DNA from: Pseudomonas sp. BGr12
Lineage (GTDB): Bacteria > Pseudomonadota > Gammaproteobacteria > Pseudomonadales > Pseudomonadaceae
Reading direction: 5' to 3'
Length of the DNA: 64,000 nt
Assembly: GCF_030272895.1 (NCBI RefSeq)
Contig: NZ_JALRNF010000030.1
Location: 15,507 to 79,506 of the forward strand
In this document: one piece after another, positions 40,343 through 50,867 of the stretch
Layout of the letters: every line of letters starts with the position of its first letter
Position numbering within the stretch: the first letter of the stretch is position 1
Notes under the pieces: model-generated
What the model saw: the letters and a program-made list of their open reading frames with translations, nothing else
What the model was told of the DNA's origin: nothing
The model's database searches: none
Made by a program: the position numbers and the translations under genes

Positions 40343-40810
40343 ATGGATATGTTGAAATTCAGATCATTGATCGCAATGCTTGCCAGCGTCGCCGTCGTCG
40401 CATCTTCGGCCACCGCCTTGGCCGACCCGGGCAATGGCCAGGGAAACGGCAAGGGAAACTCGCACAAGGCCCAGAGCCATGGCAATCAGGGCAACCCGGG
40501 GAAAGGGCAGGGTAGTGACCACAGCGACTTCAGCCATGGTCCGGGCATCGATCGTGGCAGTGTACTCAGCATACTGACCCGTTACCCCGACTACTGGAGC
40601 CCGGGCACCGCATTGCCGCCGGGCATCCGGAAGAACCTGGCAAGGGGCAAGCCACTGCCACCAGGCATTGCGAAAAAGCTCGATGGCAGGTTGATCGATC
40701 GGTTGCCGCACTACGATGGCTATCAATGGCAGCAGGCGGGCGTAGACCTGATCCTGGTGACCATCGCCACCGGTATCATTTACGAGGTGCTGAGCGGTGC
40801 GCTGGATTAG
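40343..40810 (+). CDS. CigR-like exported protein
   Basis: A 155-residue protein with a signal peptide (MDMLKFRSLIAMLASVAVVA, cleavage ALA-DP near 28), a low-complexity Gly/Asn/Lys/His segment (30-60) and a C-terminal domain with PPGIRKNLARGKPLPPGIAK and a final hydrophobic helix (DLILVTIATGIIYEVL). This order fits proteins annotated as anti-virulence regulator CigR family in pseudomonads; a regulatory role here is not shown. ATG 40349 is a possible alternative start. Confidence 0.75.
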   Translation: MDMLKFRSLIAMLASVAVVASSATALADPGNGQGNGKGNSHKAQSHGNQGNPGKGQGSDHSDFSHGPGIDRGSVLSILTRYPDYWSPGTALPPGIRKNLARGKPLPPGIAKKLDGRLIDRLPHYDGYQWQQAGVDLILVTIATGIIYEVLSGALD

Positions 40811-40955
40811 CATTTTTCGTTGATCGTCGAGTTCGTCGCCTCCAATTCCAAAACGAATGCAAACTATTCTCATATGGTTTGCGCTCGTGTAATCTCGCCG
40901 CCGCTTGGGCGCAACACCGGTTGCTGCCCGTTATCCGCGCAGGTTGGGGATGGAG

Positions 40956-41150
40956 ATGGATCAAGTGAAAGGGGCTGCGGCGATTCTGCAATGGCGCATC
41001 AGGTTCCTTGGCGAAGGTGCACTGCCGGAGACGGCGTACGATGAGGCGCTGATGGCTGCGCAGCGGCTGGAGCAATCCGGTTCGGTCAGCGTCAGCGAAT
41101 GGGTGGATATGGTCCGCCAGGCCAATGCGGCGCTGCTGCGCAAGGAATGA
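40956..41150 (+). CDS. Small conserved hypothetical protein
   Basis: A 64-residue helical protein (MDQVKGAAAILQWRIRFLGE, ending NAALLRKE). GGGGA lies 5 bases before ATG 40956; an alternative ATG is at 40950. Composition is that of a normal chromosomal gene. No motif; function unknown. Confidence 0.6.
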   Translation: MDQVKGAAAILQWRIRFLGEGALPETAYDEALMAAQRLEQSGSVSVSEWVDMVRQANAALLRKE

Positions 41151-41243
41151 AGGGCCTGGCGCAGGTTGTAGCGTCTTGACGTGCGGCGACCCGGGGCTTA
41201 TACAGGCGTCCCTTTTTGCCCCATGCTCCCGCAGGATCCGAAA

Positions 41244-41432
41244 ATGAACGACGAGCCGGATATTCACGAACCCGAACACGATCACTTGCTCGATCATGAG
41301 TTCTATGACGTCGACCCATCGATGCAGGATGAGGCCGACCCGATGTTCGATCCTGTCGATGATGACGAAGGGGCTGATGACCTGGACGATGTGGATTGGG
41401 ATGAGGGCGTCGATCTGTACGATGACCTGTGA
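41244..41432 (+). CDS. Very acidic small protein
   Basis: A 62-residue protein in which about half the residues are Asp or Glu (VDDDEGADDLDDVDWDEGVD). AGGATC precedes ATG 41244; ATG 41223 is an in-frame alternative. It could be a nucleic-acid mimic, chaperone-like or cation-binding protein, but there is no direct sign. It precedes a REP pair. Confidence 0.6.
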   Translation: MNDEPDIHEPEHDHLLDHEFYDVDPSMQDEADPMFDPVDDDEGADDLDDVDWDEGVDLYDDL

Positions 41433-41438
41433 TCGATG

Positions 41439-41509
41439 GTAGGAGCGGGCTTGCCCCGCGATGCGATGTGTCTGACACACTGCGATCGCGGGGCAAGCCC
41501 GCTCCTACA
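41439..41509. repeat. REP inverted pair (GCGGGCTTGCCCCGCGAT type)
   Basis: GTAGGAGCGGGCTTGCCCCG and CGGGGCAAGCCCGCTCCTAC are perfect inverse copies around a 30-bp centre that itself has TGTGTCTGACACA symmetry. It lies between convergent genes. Confidence 0.92.
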
Positions 41510-41539
41510 AGGCCAGTTGCTCCTACTGCAATCGACTGT

Positions 41540-41953
41540 CTAGCGCCCATCCACCGAGAAGCGCCCCGCGCCGGTGATCGACAGCAATAGCAACCCTCCG
41601 CAAATGCTCAGGTTCTTGAAGAACTGTGTGCTGTTGGCCGCGCGTGCCGGATCCTCCATGGTCCAGAACGGATGGCCGATGACCGCCGTCCCGATCACGA
41701 ACAAGGCCAACAGAAACGCCAGTGGCCGGGTGTAGAAACCGACGATCAGCAGGATGGCAACGAAGAACTCCATGACCACGGCAACCACGGCAGCCACCAT
41801 GGGCATGGGGGCGCCTAGTGAGGTCAGGTAGTTCACGGTGCCGTCGAAGCCGGTCATCTTGCTCCAGCCGGACATGACGAACAGGATCATCAAGAGAATG
41901 CGCGCCAGCAGGATGATCACATCGCGCTGGTTGTCGAACAGGGTATAGCGCAT
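41540..41953 (-). CDS. DoxX family membrane protein
   Basis: A 137-residue inner-membrane protein with four hydrophobic segments (starting near residues 14, 50, 74 and 110). The DoxX/YphA-type signature is visible in LLARILLMILFVMSGWSKMT and in the later FVIGTAVIGHPFW. DoxX proteins are linked to quinone-dependent or redox processes, mostly uncharacterised in Pseudomonas. It stands alone, after tRNA-Leu on the same strand. Confidence 0.88.
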   Translation of the reverse strand: MRYTLFDNQRDVIILLARILLMILFVMSGWSKMTGFDGTVNYLTSLGAPMPMVAAVVAVVMEFFVAILLIVGFYTRPLAFLLALFVIGTAVIGHPFWTMEDPARAANSTQFFKNLSICGGLLLLSITGAGRFSVDGR

Positions 41954-42043
41954 GGCTGCCTTCCTCTGTAGTGGGGCAATTTCACCTTAGCAGCAGGTGA
42001 TGGCCTTTGCGCGCCGGGCGACCTGGCAAAAATGACAGGTAGC

Positions 42044-42069
42044 AAAAAGGCGCCATAAAGGCGCCTTTT
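42044..42069 (-). terminator. tRNA-Leu terminator
   Basis: GGCGCC/GGCGCC palindrome extended by AAAA/TTTT, 5-base loop. Reading the - strand it ends in TTTTT, directly downstream of tRNA-Leu. Confidence 0.85.
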
Positions 42070-42078
42070 CACAGAAGA

Positions 42079-42163
42079 TGGTGCGAGTGGCGGGACTCGA
42101 ACCCGCAAGGCTCACGCCGGCAGATTTTAAGTCTGCTGTGTATACCAATTCCACCACACTCGC
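42079..42163 (-). tRNA. tRNA-Leu (UAA)
   Basis: An 85-nt leucine-type tRNA with a long variable arm. Acceptor GCGAGTG/CACTCGC, discriminator A and encoded CCA; anticodon loop CTTAAAA gives TAA. T arm GCGGGTTCGAGTCCCGC is intact. Confidence 0.95.
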
Positions 42164-42343
42164 ACTTGATCGGGGTTGGCCGTTGTATCCATGCCTCTCG
42201 CAATCAAGCGATCTTTATAACTCATCGTTATATTTGAGTCAACCGTGCGCCGCACTTCACTGCCCGCATTCGCCCTCCCGGGGAATCGCAAGCAGCGTAT
42301 GCTGTCTATTCTTGATTACGTCTGCGATTCGCGTGGAGCGACC

Positions 42344-43498
42344 ATGGGTTCTACCGAGCGTTCAACGATGCACGCCATGCACGACAGTCGCTACGAGCAA
42401 CTGGTGCAGGCCGTGGTGGACTATGCGATCTACATGCTCGATCCCGGTGGTCATGTGGTGTCCTGGAATGCCGGTGCACAACGGATCAAGGGCTGGCGCG
42501 CCGAGGAGGTGATCGGCAAGCATTTCTCGCTGTTCTTCACCGAGGAAGACTGTGCCGAAGGCAAGCCGGACTGGCTGCTGCAGCGGGCCTTGAGCACTGG
42601 GGTCGCCCAGGACGAGGGCTGGCGCATGCGCAAGGACGGCACGCGCTTCTGGGCCCTGACGGCGATGGATGTGATCCGCGCGTCGGATGGCGAGATCATC
42701 GGCCTGGCGAAAATCACCCGTGACATCACCGACCGCCGTGAAGCCGCCCAGCAACTCGATGCCATGCGCGCGCAACTGTTCCAGGCGCAGAAGCTCGAAG
42801 CCCTCGGCCAACTGAGCGGCGGCGTGGCCCATGACTTCAACAACCTGCTGACGATCATCATCGGCTCGGCGCGGCTGGCCCTCAACAGCCGGGACCCGCA
42901 GCGCGTCCGGCGCTTGCTCGAACACGTGCTCGATGCCGGTGAGCGTGGCACTCAGATGACCCAGCAATTACTCAGTTTTGCCCGACAGAAGGCACTGAAG
43001 ACCGCGCGCATCCAGTTGCCGGCACTGACCGATTCGATTCGACTGTTGATCGGGCAGGCACTGCCCAGAGGGGTCGAGTTGCAGATCCGCTTCGATGACG
43101 ACCTGCGGGATGTCGAGGTCGATGGCGGGCAGTTGCAGATGGTCTTGCTCAACTTGATCTTCAACGCCCGCGACGCCGTTGGCGAAGAGGGCGTGATCGA
43201 ACTGCTGGCCAGCAACTGCCGGTTCGATGGCGAGGTCGAGGACCTGCACGGCGACTTCGTGCGCCTCGATATCAGTGACAACGGCCATGGCATCGACGCC
43301 AAGGTGTTGCCAAGGATCTTCGAACCTTTTTTCACCACCAAGGCCTTCGGCAAGGGAACCGGACTGGGGTTGAGCCAGGTCTATGGTTTTGCCAAGCAGA
43401 GTAATGGTGCCGTGCGAGTGTCCAGCACGCCTGGCCAGGGCACCTGCATGACCCTGTACTTGCCGGCTTTCGAACCGGCCCCTGTTTCACCCCATTGA
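42344..43498 (+). CDS. PAS-domain sensor histidine kinase
   Basis: A 384-residue soluble kinase. A PAS domain (about residues 15-135; AIYMLDPGGHVVSWNAGAQR and ITRDITDRREA at its PAC end) leads into the dimerisation His in GGVAHDFNNLL (H163, the HWE/NtrB-like H-D-F-N-N-L type) and an ATPase domain with NARDA (N box), DNGHGID (G1) and GTGLGLS (G2). No transmembrane segment, so it senses a cytosolic cue (perhaps redox or light through PAS). ATG 42344 follows GGAG; longer frames from 42245 are unsupported. It is the first gene of an operon with the KaiC-like ATPase and response regulator. Confidence 0.9.
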   Translation: MGSTERSTMHAMHDSRYEQLVQAVVDYAIYMLDPGGHVVSWNAGAQRIKGWRAEEVIGKHFSLFFTEEDCAEGKPDWLLQRALSTGVAQDEGWRMRKDGTRFWALTAMDVIRASDGEIIGLAKITRDITDRREAAQQLDAMRAQLFQAQKLEALGQLSGGVAHDFNNLLTIIIGSARLALNSRDPQRVRRLLEHVLDAGERGTQMTQQLLSFARQKALKTARIQLPALTDSIRLLIGQALPRGVELQIRFDDDLRDVEVDGGQLQMVLLNLIFNARDAVGEEGVIELLASNCRFDGEVEDLHGDFVRLDISDNGHGIDAKVLPRIFEPFFTTKAFGKGTGLGLSQVYGFAKQSNGAVRVSSTPGQGTCMTLYLPAFEPAPVSPH

Positions 43499-43514
43499 AC
43501 AGGTACGCGCAAAC

Positions 43515-44957
43515 GTGGAACAGCTCAAGCGTCTTGCCAGCGGTATCAGCGGCCTGGACGCCCTGCTCAAGGGCGGGCTGATCGTCGGCGCCTCCTACAT
43601 CGTCCAGGGGCGGCCGGGCTCGGGCAAGACCATTCTGGCCAACCAGCTGGCCTTCCATCATGTCGGGCAGGGTGGGCGGGTGCTGGTCGCCACCATGTTG
43701 AGCGAATCCCACGAACGCTTGTTCCAGTACCTCTCGACCTTGAGTTTCTTCGACCCGCAGCTGGTCGGCGACCAGATCCAGTTCGTCAGTGCGTTCGACA
43801 CACTGGAACGCGAGGGCCTGGATCAGGTGGTCAAGCTGTTGCGAGGGGAGATCAACCGGCACCAGGCCTCGCTGTTGATCGTCGACGGCTTGCTCACCGC
43901 CCGTTCGCGCGCCGAAACTTCGCTCGATACCAAGAAGTTCATTGCCGAGTTACAGGGGCATGCGGCATTTGCCGGTTGCACCGTGCTGTTCCTCACCAGC
44001 TCAAGGCTGGATGACGGCAGCCCCGAGCACACCATGGTCGATGGCGTGATCGAGCTGGGCGAAGAACGGGTGGGCAGCCGTTCGGTGCGCGCCATCCAGT
44101 TGCGCAAGACCCGAGGCAGCGATACCTTGGCGGGGCTGCATGAGTATGAAATCACCGGCGATGGGCTGGTGGTCTACCCACGCCTGGAGTCGCTCTACAG
44201 TCGCCCAAGCCATTGGGGCAGCGCCGAACTGACGCGGGTCGGCAGCGGCGTGCCTGCCCTCGATGAACTGCTGGACGGCGGCTTGCCCGGTTCATCGATG
44301 ACCTTGGCCATCGGGCCCTCGGGCATTGGCAAGACGTCCCTGGGGGTGAGTTTCCTGGCGGGTGCTACGGTCGACGAGCCCGGGCTGCACTTCGGTTTCT
44401 ACGAGACACCCCCGCGCCTGCGTCTGAAGGCGGCAGCCCTGGGCCACGACTTTGCGGCCATGGAGCAGGCTGGGGCGCTGCATATCGCCTGGCAGCCGAC
44501 CACCGAAGGGCTGCTCGATGAGGTCGGTGCGCGCTTGTTGCACATGGTGCAGCAGCACGGCATTCGCCGGGTGCTGATCGACAGCCTGGGGGCTTTTGCC
44601 CGGTTGGCGACCAACCCGGCGCGGCTGAACGAGTTCTTCCGCGCCCTGACCGGTGAACTGCGCGCCCGTGATGTAACCGTGCTGGCGACCTGGGAGATGC
44701 GCGATATCTTCGGCTCGGAGATCAATGCCCCGGCGCCCGACCTGTCGAGCATCGTCGATAACCTGCTGCTGATGCGCTTTGTCGAACTGGAGTCGGAGCT
44801 CAAGCGCATGCTGTCGATCCTCAAGGTACGCGACAGTCACTACGACCCGGCGTTGCTGGAGCTGATCATCAGCGGCCAGGGCATCGACCTGAAGAAGGCC
44901 TTCACCCAGGCCACGGCGGTGCTGTCCGGTACCGCGGCGCCGGTGCCGGGCGCGTGA
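43515..44957 (+). CDS. KaiC-like tandem RecA-fold ATPase
   Basis: A 480-residue protein with two KaiC/RecA domains. Walker A motifs are GRPGSGKT (32-39) and GPSGIGKT (267-274); both domains have Walker B-like strands (LLIVDGLL, VLIDSLG). Length and double domain match non-cyanobacterial KaiC homologs, which occur without KaiA or KaiB. Here a sensor kinase lies 16 bp upstream and a response regulator 19 bp downstream, so it is probably the middle of a signalling pathway. Start GTG 43515. The catalytic and phosphorylation residues of cyanobacterial KaiC cannot be confirmed by eye. Confidence 0.88.
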   Translation: MEQLKRLASGISGLDALLKGGLIVGASYIVQGRPGSGKTILANQLAFHHVGQGGRVLVATMLSESHERLFQYLSTLSFFDPQLVGDQIQFVSAFDTLEREGLDQVVKLLRGEINRHQASLLIVDGLLTARSRAETSLDTKKFIAELQGHAAFAGCTVLFLTSSRLDDGSPEHTMVDGVIELGEERVGSRSVRAIQLRKTRGSDTLAGLHEYEITGDGLVVYPRLESLYSRPSHWGSAELTRVGSGVPALDELLDGGLPGSSMTLAIGPSGIGKTSLGVSFLAGATVDEPGLHFGFYETPPRLRLKAAALGHDFAAMEQAGALHIAWQPTTEGLLDEVGARLLHMVQQHGIRRVLIDSLGAFARLATNPARLNEFFRALTGELRARDVTVLATWEMRDIFGSEINAPAPDLSSIVDNLLLMRFVELESELKRMLSILKVRDSHYDPALLELIISGQGIDLKKAFTQATAVLSGTAAPVPGA

Positions 44958-44976
44958 GCCTGCAGGTGTCGTGGTC

Positions 44977-45348
44977 ATGAGCACGATTCTGGTGGTCGAC
45001 GACGAATACCTGATCGCCGACATCCTGAGCTATGCCCTGGAAGACGTGGGTTTTGCGGTGGAAACGGCCAGCAATGGGCAGAAGGCCCTGGATTTTCTCA
45101 AGGAAAAACGGGTGGAGCTGGTAATCACCGACTACATGATGCCGCAGCTCAACGGGGTGGAACTGGCGCGCAGGATTCGCGAGGAACTGCAATTGCAGAG
45201 TCTGCCGTTGATGCTGATGAGCGGGGCCCAGGCTCATGAGGGGCGGGACAATCCGGACCTGTTCGTCGCGGTGTTCGACAAGCCCTTCGACATCGAGCAA
45301 CTGATTGCCAAGGTCAAGGAACTGGTCGGCGCCCCCGAGTTGCCTTGA
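44977..45348 (+). CDS. Single-domain response regulator
   Basis: A 123-residue CheY-like receiver without output domain. The phospho-acceptor is Asp52 (LVITDYMMPQ), acidic pocket Asp8-Asp9 (VVDDE), conserved Ser in LMLMSGAQ and Lys in VFDKPFD. ATG 44977 is used; GTG 44971 adds two residues. Being the last gene of the HK-KaiC operon, it is likely the phosphotransfer output or a sink to an unlinked target. Confidence 0.9.
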   Translation: MSTILVVDDEYLIADILSYALEDVGFAVETASNGQKALDFLKEKRVELVITDYMMPQLNGVELARRIREELQLQSLPLMLMSGAQAHEGRDNPDLFVAVFDKPFDIEQLIAKVKELVGAPELP

Positions 45349-45422
45349 CAGCAGTGCGACCGGCCAGCAGGGCCGGGGTGCTCAGCGTCAAGCGCATCCG
45401 TGCGTCGTGCAATCAGCGGGCG

Positions 45423-45623
45423 TCACTCGTGGTGCTCATCTCCTTTTTCCGGAGCCGGGCTACCGGCCTGGATGCGTTTGAAAATCTCTTCGCGGTGCAC
45501 CTGGACATCTTTGGGTGCATCGATGCCGATCCTCACTTGCATACCTTTAACGCCCAGAATGGTGACTTTGATGTCATCGTTGATGACGATGCTTTCGCCA
45601 ACCTTGCGGGTGAGTATCAGCAT
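45423..45623 (-). CDS. csrA: CsrA/RsmA carbon storage regulator
   Basis: A 66-residue RNA-binding protein with the full CsrA pattern: [20 protein letters not shown], then [20 protein letters not shown] and [13 protein letters not shown]. The Leu-4/Arg-6 start and Arg-44 region (VHREE) that contact GGA motifs are present. It would block translation of target mRNAs, countered by RsmX/Y/Z-type sRNAs (family knowledge). AAGGAG precedes ATG 45623. It converges on the response regulator gene; pseudomonads carry several csrA paralogs and this is one of them. Confidence 0.95.
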   Translation of the reverse strand: MLILTRKVGESIVINDDIKVTILGVKGMQVRIGIDAPKDVQVHREEIFKRIQAGSPAPEKGDEHHE

Positions 45624-45626
45624 GTA

Positions 45627-46018
45627 TTTCTCCTTGGTGTTGTAAGTTGCCCTGCAGGCCGTGTCCGCAGCAGCCAGGAACACGCAGTGCGCATCCCTCT
45701 TTTCCTTCATTAAAGACGCTTTCGCGGGATATTAATTCCCCCGAACACAGATTCTGTTGAGAGTCTTTAGTCGCAGGTGCCCGTGCGGGCGATCGAGCGC
45801 TGCACAGCAGCGAATGCTGCCAACACCCGCAAGCATAGGGGGGTTGAACGAATATGGGAAATTTCTGTGCAAATCAGCAGACTTAGGAACTTTTGGATCC
45901 CTTTTGCGGGGGCTGCAAGCCCGGGGGAACAACGCCAGGTTTAACGTTTGCGGTAGTGCCTCTGCCCAGCAATCGCGTCGAGTTTAACGTTTGCGACGTC
46001 ATTCCAGGCCCGATGAGC
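45627..46018. other. 392-bp gap between csrA and modC with a repeated 14-mer
   Basis: GTTTAACGTTTGCG occurs at 45939-45952 and at 45982-45995, 43 bp apart. There is no supported gene. The left part holds AT-rich csrA promoter DNA (near 45720-45870). Confidence 0.55.
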
Positions 46019-47107
46019 TCAGCCCAGCAGCGCCACCGACTTGATTTGCGCCACCAGTTGCTGGCCGTTGTGCAGGCCCAGCTGATCGGCCGAGTAGCGG
46101 GTGATCCGGGCCAGCAGCACACTGCCGTCGGCATCGAGGCTGACCAGTACGTGGGCACTGTTGTCGGCCGGCCGGTAGCCGCTGACCCTGACCGGCAAAC
46201 GGTTGAGGATGCTCGAGTGGGCCTCCGTGGCCAGGCTCAGGCTGACATCCCGGGCCTGTACCTTGAGTCGCAGGGCGGTGCCCAGGGCCAGCGGTTCGTG
46301 GGCCAGGCGCAGTTCGAGGTCGCTGCCCGGCAATTGCAGGCCAAGCAGCTGGTAGTGCGGATCGTAACGGCTGACCCGGCCCTCGATGATCACCCCGGCA
46401 TCATCGCCCTGGGCCAGGGGCAGGTCGAGGCGGGCGAGGGTGGCGGCAATCGGGCCGCTGGCCTGGACCTTGCCCTGCTCCAGCAATACCAGGTGGTCGG
46501 CCAGCCGGGCCACTTCATCCTGGGCATGGCTGACGTAGACCAGCGGGATCTCCAACTCGTCGTGCAGGCGCTCCAGGTAAGGCAGGATCTCGCGCTTGCG
46601 CGGGCCGTCGAGGGCCGCCAGGGGTTCGTCCATCAACAGCAGTTGCGGGCTGCTGAGCAAGGCGCGGGCGATACCCACCCGTTGCGCTTCACCCCCGGAA
46701 AGGGTAGCGGGCTTGCGTTCGAGCAAGTGTTCGATGCCCAGCAGCGCACAGGCCTGGTCCAGGCTGACCTTGCGTGCCTGTGGGGCGATCCGCCGCCAGC
46801 CGAAGGTCAGGTTGCCGTGTACCGAAAGGTGCGGGAACAGGCTGGGCTCCTGGAACACATAGCCGACCGGGCGCAGATGCGGGGCCAGGAAATGCCCGCG
46901 CCGCGAGTCCTGCCAGATCTGCCCGTTGACTTCGATATAGGCCTCGGGGGCGCGCTCCAGCCCGGCCAGGCAGCGCAGGCAGGTGGTCTTGCCGGAACCG
47001 GAGTGGCCGAACAAGGCACTGATGCCGCGCCCTGGCAATTGCAGGTCGACGTCCAGTTCGAAGTCGTCACGGCTGACCTTGAGGCGGGCATGGATCATCT
47101 TGTGCAT
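46019..47107 (-). CDS. modC: Molybdate ABC transporter ATP-binding protein
   Basis: A 362-residue ABC ATPase. Walker [12 protein letters not shown] (about residues 34-44), signature [16 protein letters not shown] (about 128-143) and Walker [12 protein letters not shown] are all clear. The C-terminal Mop/TOBE domain (about 290-362) with [20 protein letters not shown] binds oxyanion and distinguishes ModC from other importers. It powers molybdate uptake with ModB and ModA. It follows modB with a 3-bp gap. Confidence 0.96.
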   Translation of the reverse strand: MHKMIHARLKVSRDDFELDVDLQLPGRGISALFGHSGSGKTTCLRCLAGLERAPEAYIEVNGQIWQDSRRGHFLAPHLRPVGYVFQEPSLFPHLSVHGNLTFGWRRIAPQARKVSLDQACALLGIEHLLERKPATLSGGEAQRVGIARALLSSPQLLLMDEPLAALDGPRKREILPYLERLHDELEIPLVYVSHAQDEVARLADHLVLLEQGKVQASGPIAATLARLDLPLAQGDDAGVIIEGRVSRYDPHYQLLGLQLPGSDLELRLAHEPLALGTALRLKVQARDVSLSLATEAHSSILNRLPVRVSGYRPADNSAHVLVSLDADGSVLLARITRYSADQLGLHNGQQLVAQIKSVALLG

Positions 47108-47110
47108 GGC

Positions 47111-47790
47111 TCAGCTCCAGGCCGACTTGCCACTGCGGCTGGAGTACAGCGCCAGCAGCACGAGGAAGGAGAACACCAGCATGGCCCCGGCCAGCCAGTG
47201 CGCCTGCAGGTATTCCATGGCCTCGACATGGTCGAAGATCTGTACCGAAACCACCCGGGTCTTGTCGGGAATATTGCCGCCGATCATCAGTACCACGCCG
47301 AACTCACCCACGGTGTGGGCAAAGCCCAGGATACTGGCAGTGATGAAACCGGGGCGGGCCAGGGGCAGCACGACATGGACGAAGCTGTCCCAGGGCGTGG
47401 CGCGCAGGGTCGCCGCCACTTCCAGCGGCCGCTCGCCAATGGCGCTGAAGGCGTTCTGCAGCGGCTGTACCACAAAGGGCATGGAATAGATCACCGAGCC
47501 GATCACCAGGCCGCTGAAGCTGAACACCACCGTGCCCAGCCCCAGCGCCTCGGTGGTCTGGCCGATCCAGCCATTGGGCCCCAGGGCCAGCAACAGGTAG
47601 AAGCCGATGACCGTCGGTGGCAGCACCAGCGGCAGGGCCACCACCGCGCCCACCGGCCCGCGTAGCCAGGAGCGCGTGCGCGCCAGCCACCAGGCGATGG
47701 GGGTGCCGACCAGCAACAGGATCAGGGTGGTCAGGCTGGCCAGTTTGAAGGTCAGCCAGATGGCACCCAGGTCGCTGGCATCCAATGGCA

Positions 47791-47791
<1 letters not shown>
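47111..47791 (-). CDS. modB: Molybdate ABC transporter permease
   Basis: A 226-residue inner-membrane permease with about five to six membrane segments and the cytosolic EAA loop ([20 protein letters not shown], with LARPG following) that docks on ModC. It is typical ModB. Its start overlaps the modA stop by one base. It forms the channel of the ModABC importer. Confidence 0.95.
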
Positions 47792-49709
<1,918 letters not shown>

Positions 49710-49733
49710 GCCTGGGTTCCTTGTGCGGGGTGG

Positions 49734-49904
49734 TTACAGGGCCTTGCTCACCTTGACGTCGGTGATCTTGCGGGCATCTTCGCCGTGCAGTTTTTCCAGG
49801 GCGGCGCGGACCTGCTCCGGCGCATCGCTGCTGAGCTGGGCGAAGTCGAAACGGCGTTCGCCGTCGAGCTTGTACTTGATGACGTACTTGGTGGTCTGGT
49901 CCAT
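49734..49904 (-). CDS. 56-residue conserved hypothetical protein
   Basis: A short gene missed by length limits: MDQTTKYVIKYKLDGERRFD then FAQLSSDAPEQVRAALEKLH and a C-terminal VKVSKAL. It looks like a beta-beta-alpha fold of a small conserved pseudomonad protein. It lies 4 bp after the DUF1883 stop and 24 bp before nitronate monooxygenase, so the three genes are probably cotranscribed. No known function. Confidence 0.7.
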   Translation of the reverse strand: MDQTTKYVIKYKLDGERRFDFAQLSSDAPEQVRAALEKLHGEDARKITDVKVSKAL

Positions 49905-49908
49905 GGGC

Positions 49909-50211
49909 TTATCTCAATTTCGACGACGAACGGCGGATGATCTTGATCTTGTGGGTGAAGGTCGGCTTGGTCACGGCCGACAGCGCCCTGGGGCCGACGG
50001 TGTCGATGGTGATGTTCCAGAACCCGGTGCTGGGCACGGTGATCTTCGCCGGAAAACGGTCGAACGCACCGCCGTGGTAGGTATGACGGCCGCCGTTCTT
50101 GAAGCTGCGGAAGTTGGCGTCGTTCATCAGGCGGATGTTGCAGCGCTGGGAACACTCGATGACGACGATGTCGTCTTCGTTGAGGTGTTCGCGCTGGTGT
50201 ACGAATTTCAT
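49909..50211 (-). CDS. DUF1883 domain protein
   Basis: A 100-residue protein with the DUF1883 pattern: MKFVHQREHLNEDDIVVIEC, then RLMNDANFRSFKNGG and FWNITIDTVGPRALSAV. This domain often occurs alone or with TIR-like domains; here it stands alone. GAGAGC precedes ATG 50211. It is likely cytosolic, function unknown. It begins the small operon running into nitronate monooxygenase. Confidence 0.82.
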   Translation of the reverse strand: MKFVHQREHLNEDDIVVIECSQRCNIRLMNDANFRSFKNGGRHTYHGGAFDRFPAKITVPSTGFWNITIDTVGPRALSAVTKPTFTHKIKIIRRSSSKLR

Positions 50212-50372
50212 GTTGCTCTCCGCAATGGATCTTTCGGGCAAACTAAAACGATACCAGATTCGATGGTTGCGCTGTCGCCCTTCGTGGCGGATCCGCGATA
50301 AATCTGCCAATCCAGGGAGCAAAATGGCCCGGACGCGGTCTGAGTCTTTTTCCGTGGTGGAGGTGTAGCTTG

Positions 50373-50726
50373 ATGAAGTGGGTTGTAGCAGCGTTGGCAG
50401 TCACGCTGGGCGGGTGTGCCAGTGTGTCGGAACTGGAGAGTACGCCGGAAACCATGAGCGTCATTTCCGGCAAGAAGCCCAAGGAGTACGCCGATTGCGT
50501 ACAGCAGCAACTGGCTGAATCCCGTGGTCCGCTGACGGTCGAACCCTTTCATGAAGGCGGCGTGCGCCTGGTGGTACCACAAAAGGTCGGTGACGGGCCT
50601 GCCGCCGTGGTGGACATCAATGAGCGAGGTAGCGGCAGCAGCATCAAGCTGTACGAGCGCTTGAACAACTTCCCGCTGCGCCTGGGTGATGTGAAGACGG
50701 CAGCGACCGTTTGCATTTCCGGCTGA
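50373..50726 (+). CDS. Small lipoprotein
   Basis: A 117-residue protein with a lipoprotein signal (MKWVVAALAVTLGGC, lipobox LGGC with Cys15), so it is likely anchored in the envelope. The mature part has two Cys and a compact alpha/beta pattern (EYADCVQQQLAES, AAVVDINERGSGSSIKLYE). GGAGG precedes ATG 50373. No family recognised. Confidence 0.78.
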   Translation: MKWVVAALAVTLGGCASVSELESTPETMSVISGKKPKEYADCVQQQLAESRGPLTVEPFHEGGVRLVVPQKVGDGPAAVVDINERGSGSSIKLYERLNNFPLRLGDVKTAATVCISG

Positions 50727-50819
50727 GGCCGTCTGTTCATCAGCCGAGTCAACCGTTTCAGCTGGCAAGTTGCCATTTTCGTTGTTGTAGCTCAGGACAG
50801 CTAGGCCTACTATCCATAG

Positions 50820-50850
50820 GCTTATAAACAATAAGTCTAAGCTTATAACA
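50820..50850. promoter_or_regulatory. Repeat cluster before tsdB
   Basis: GCTTATA occurs at 50820 and 50840, 20 bp (two helix turns) apart, and CTTAT-AAACA-ATAAG (50821-50835) is a dyad. They lie in the AT-rich leader 20-45 bp before the gene and suggest an operator for thiosulfate- or redox-responsive control (inference). Confidence 0.45.
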
Positions 50851-50867
50851 AGAGAATGGAGTCCGTG

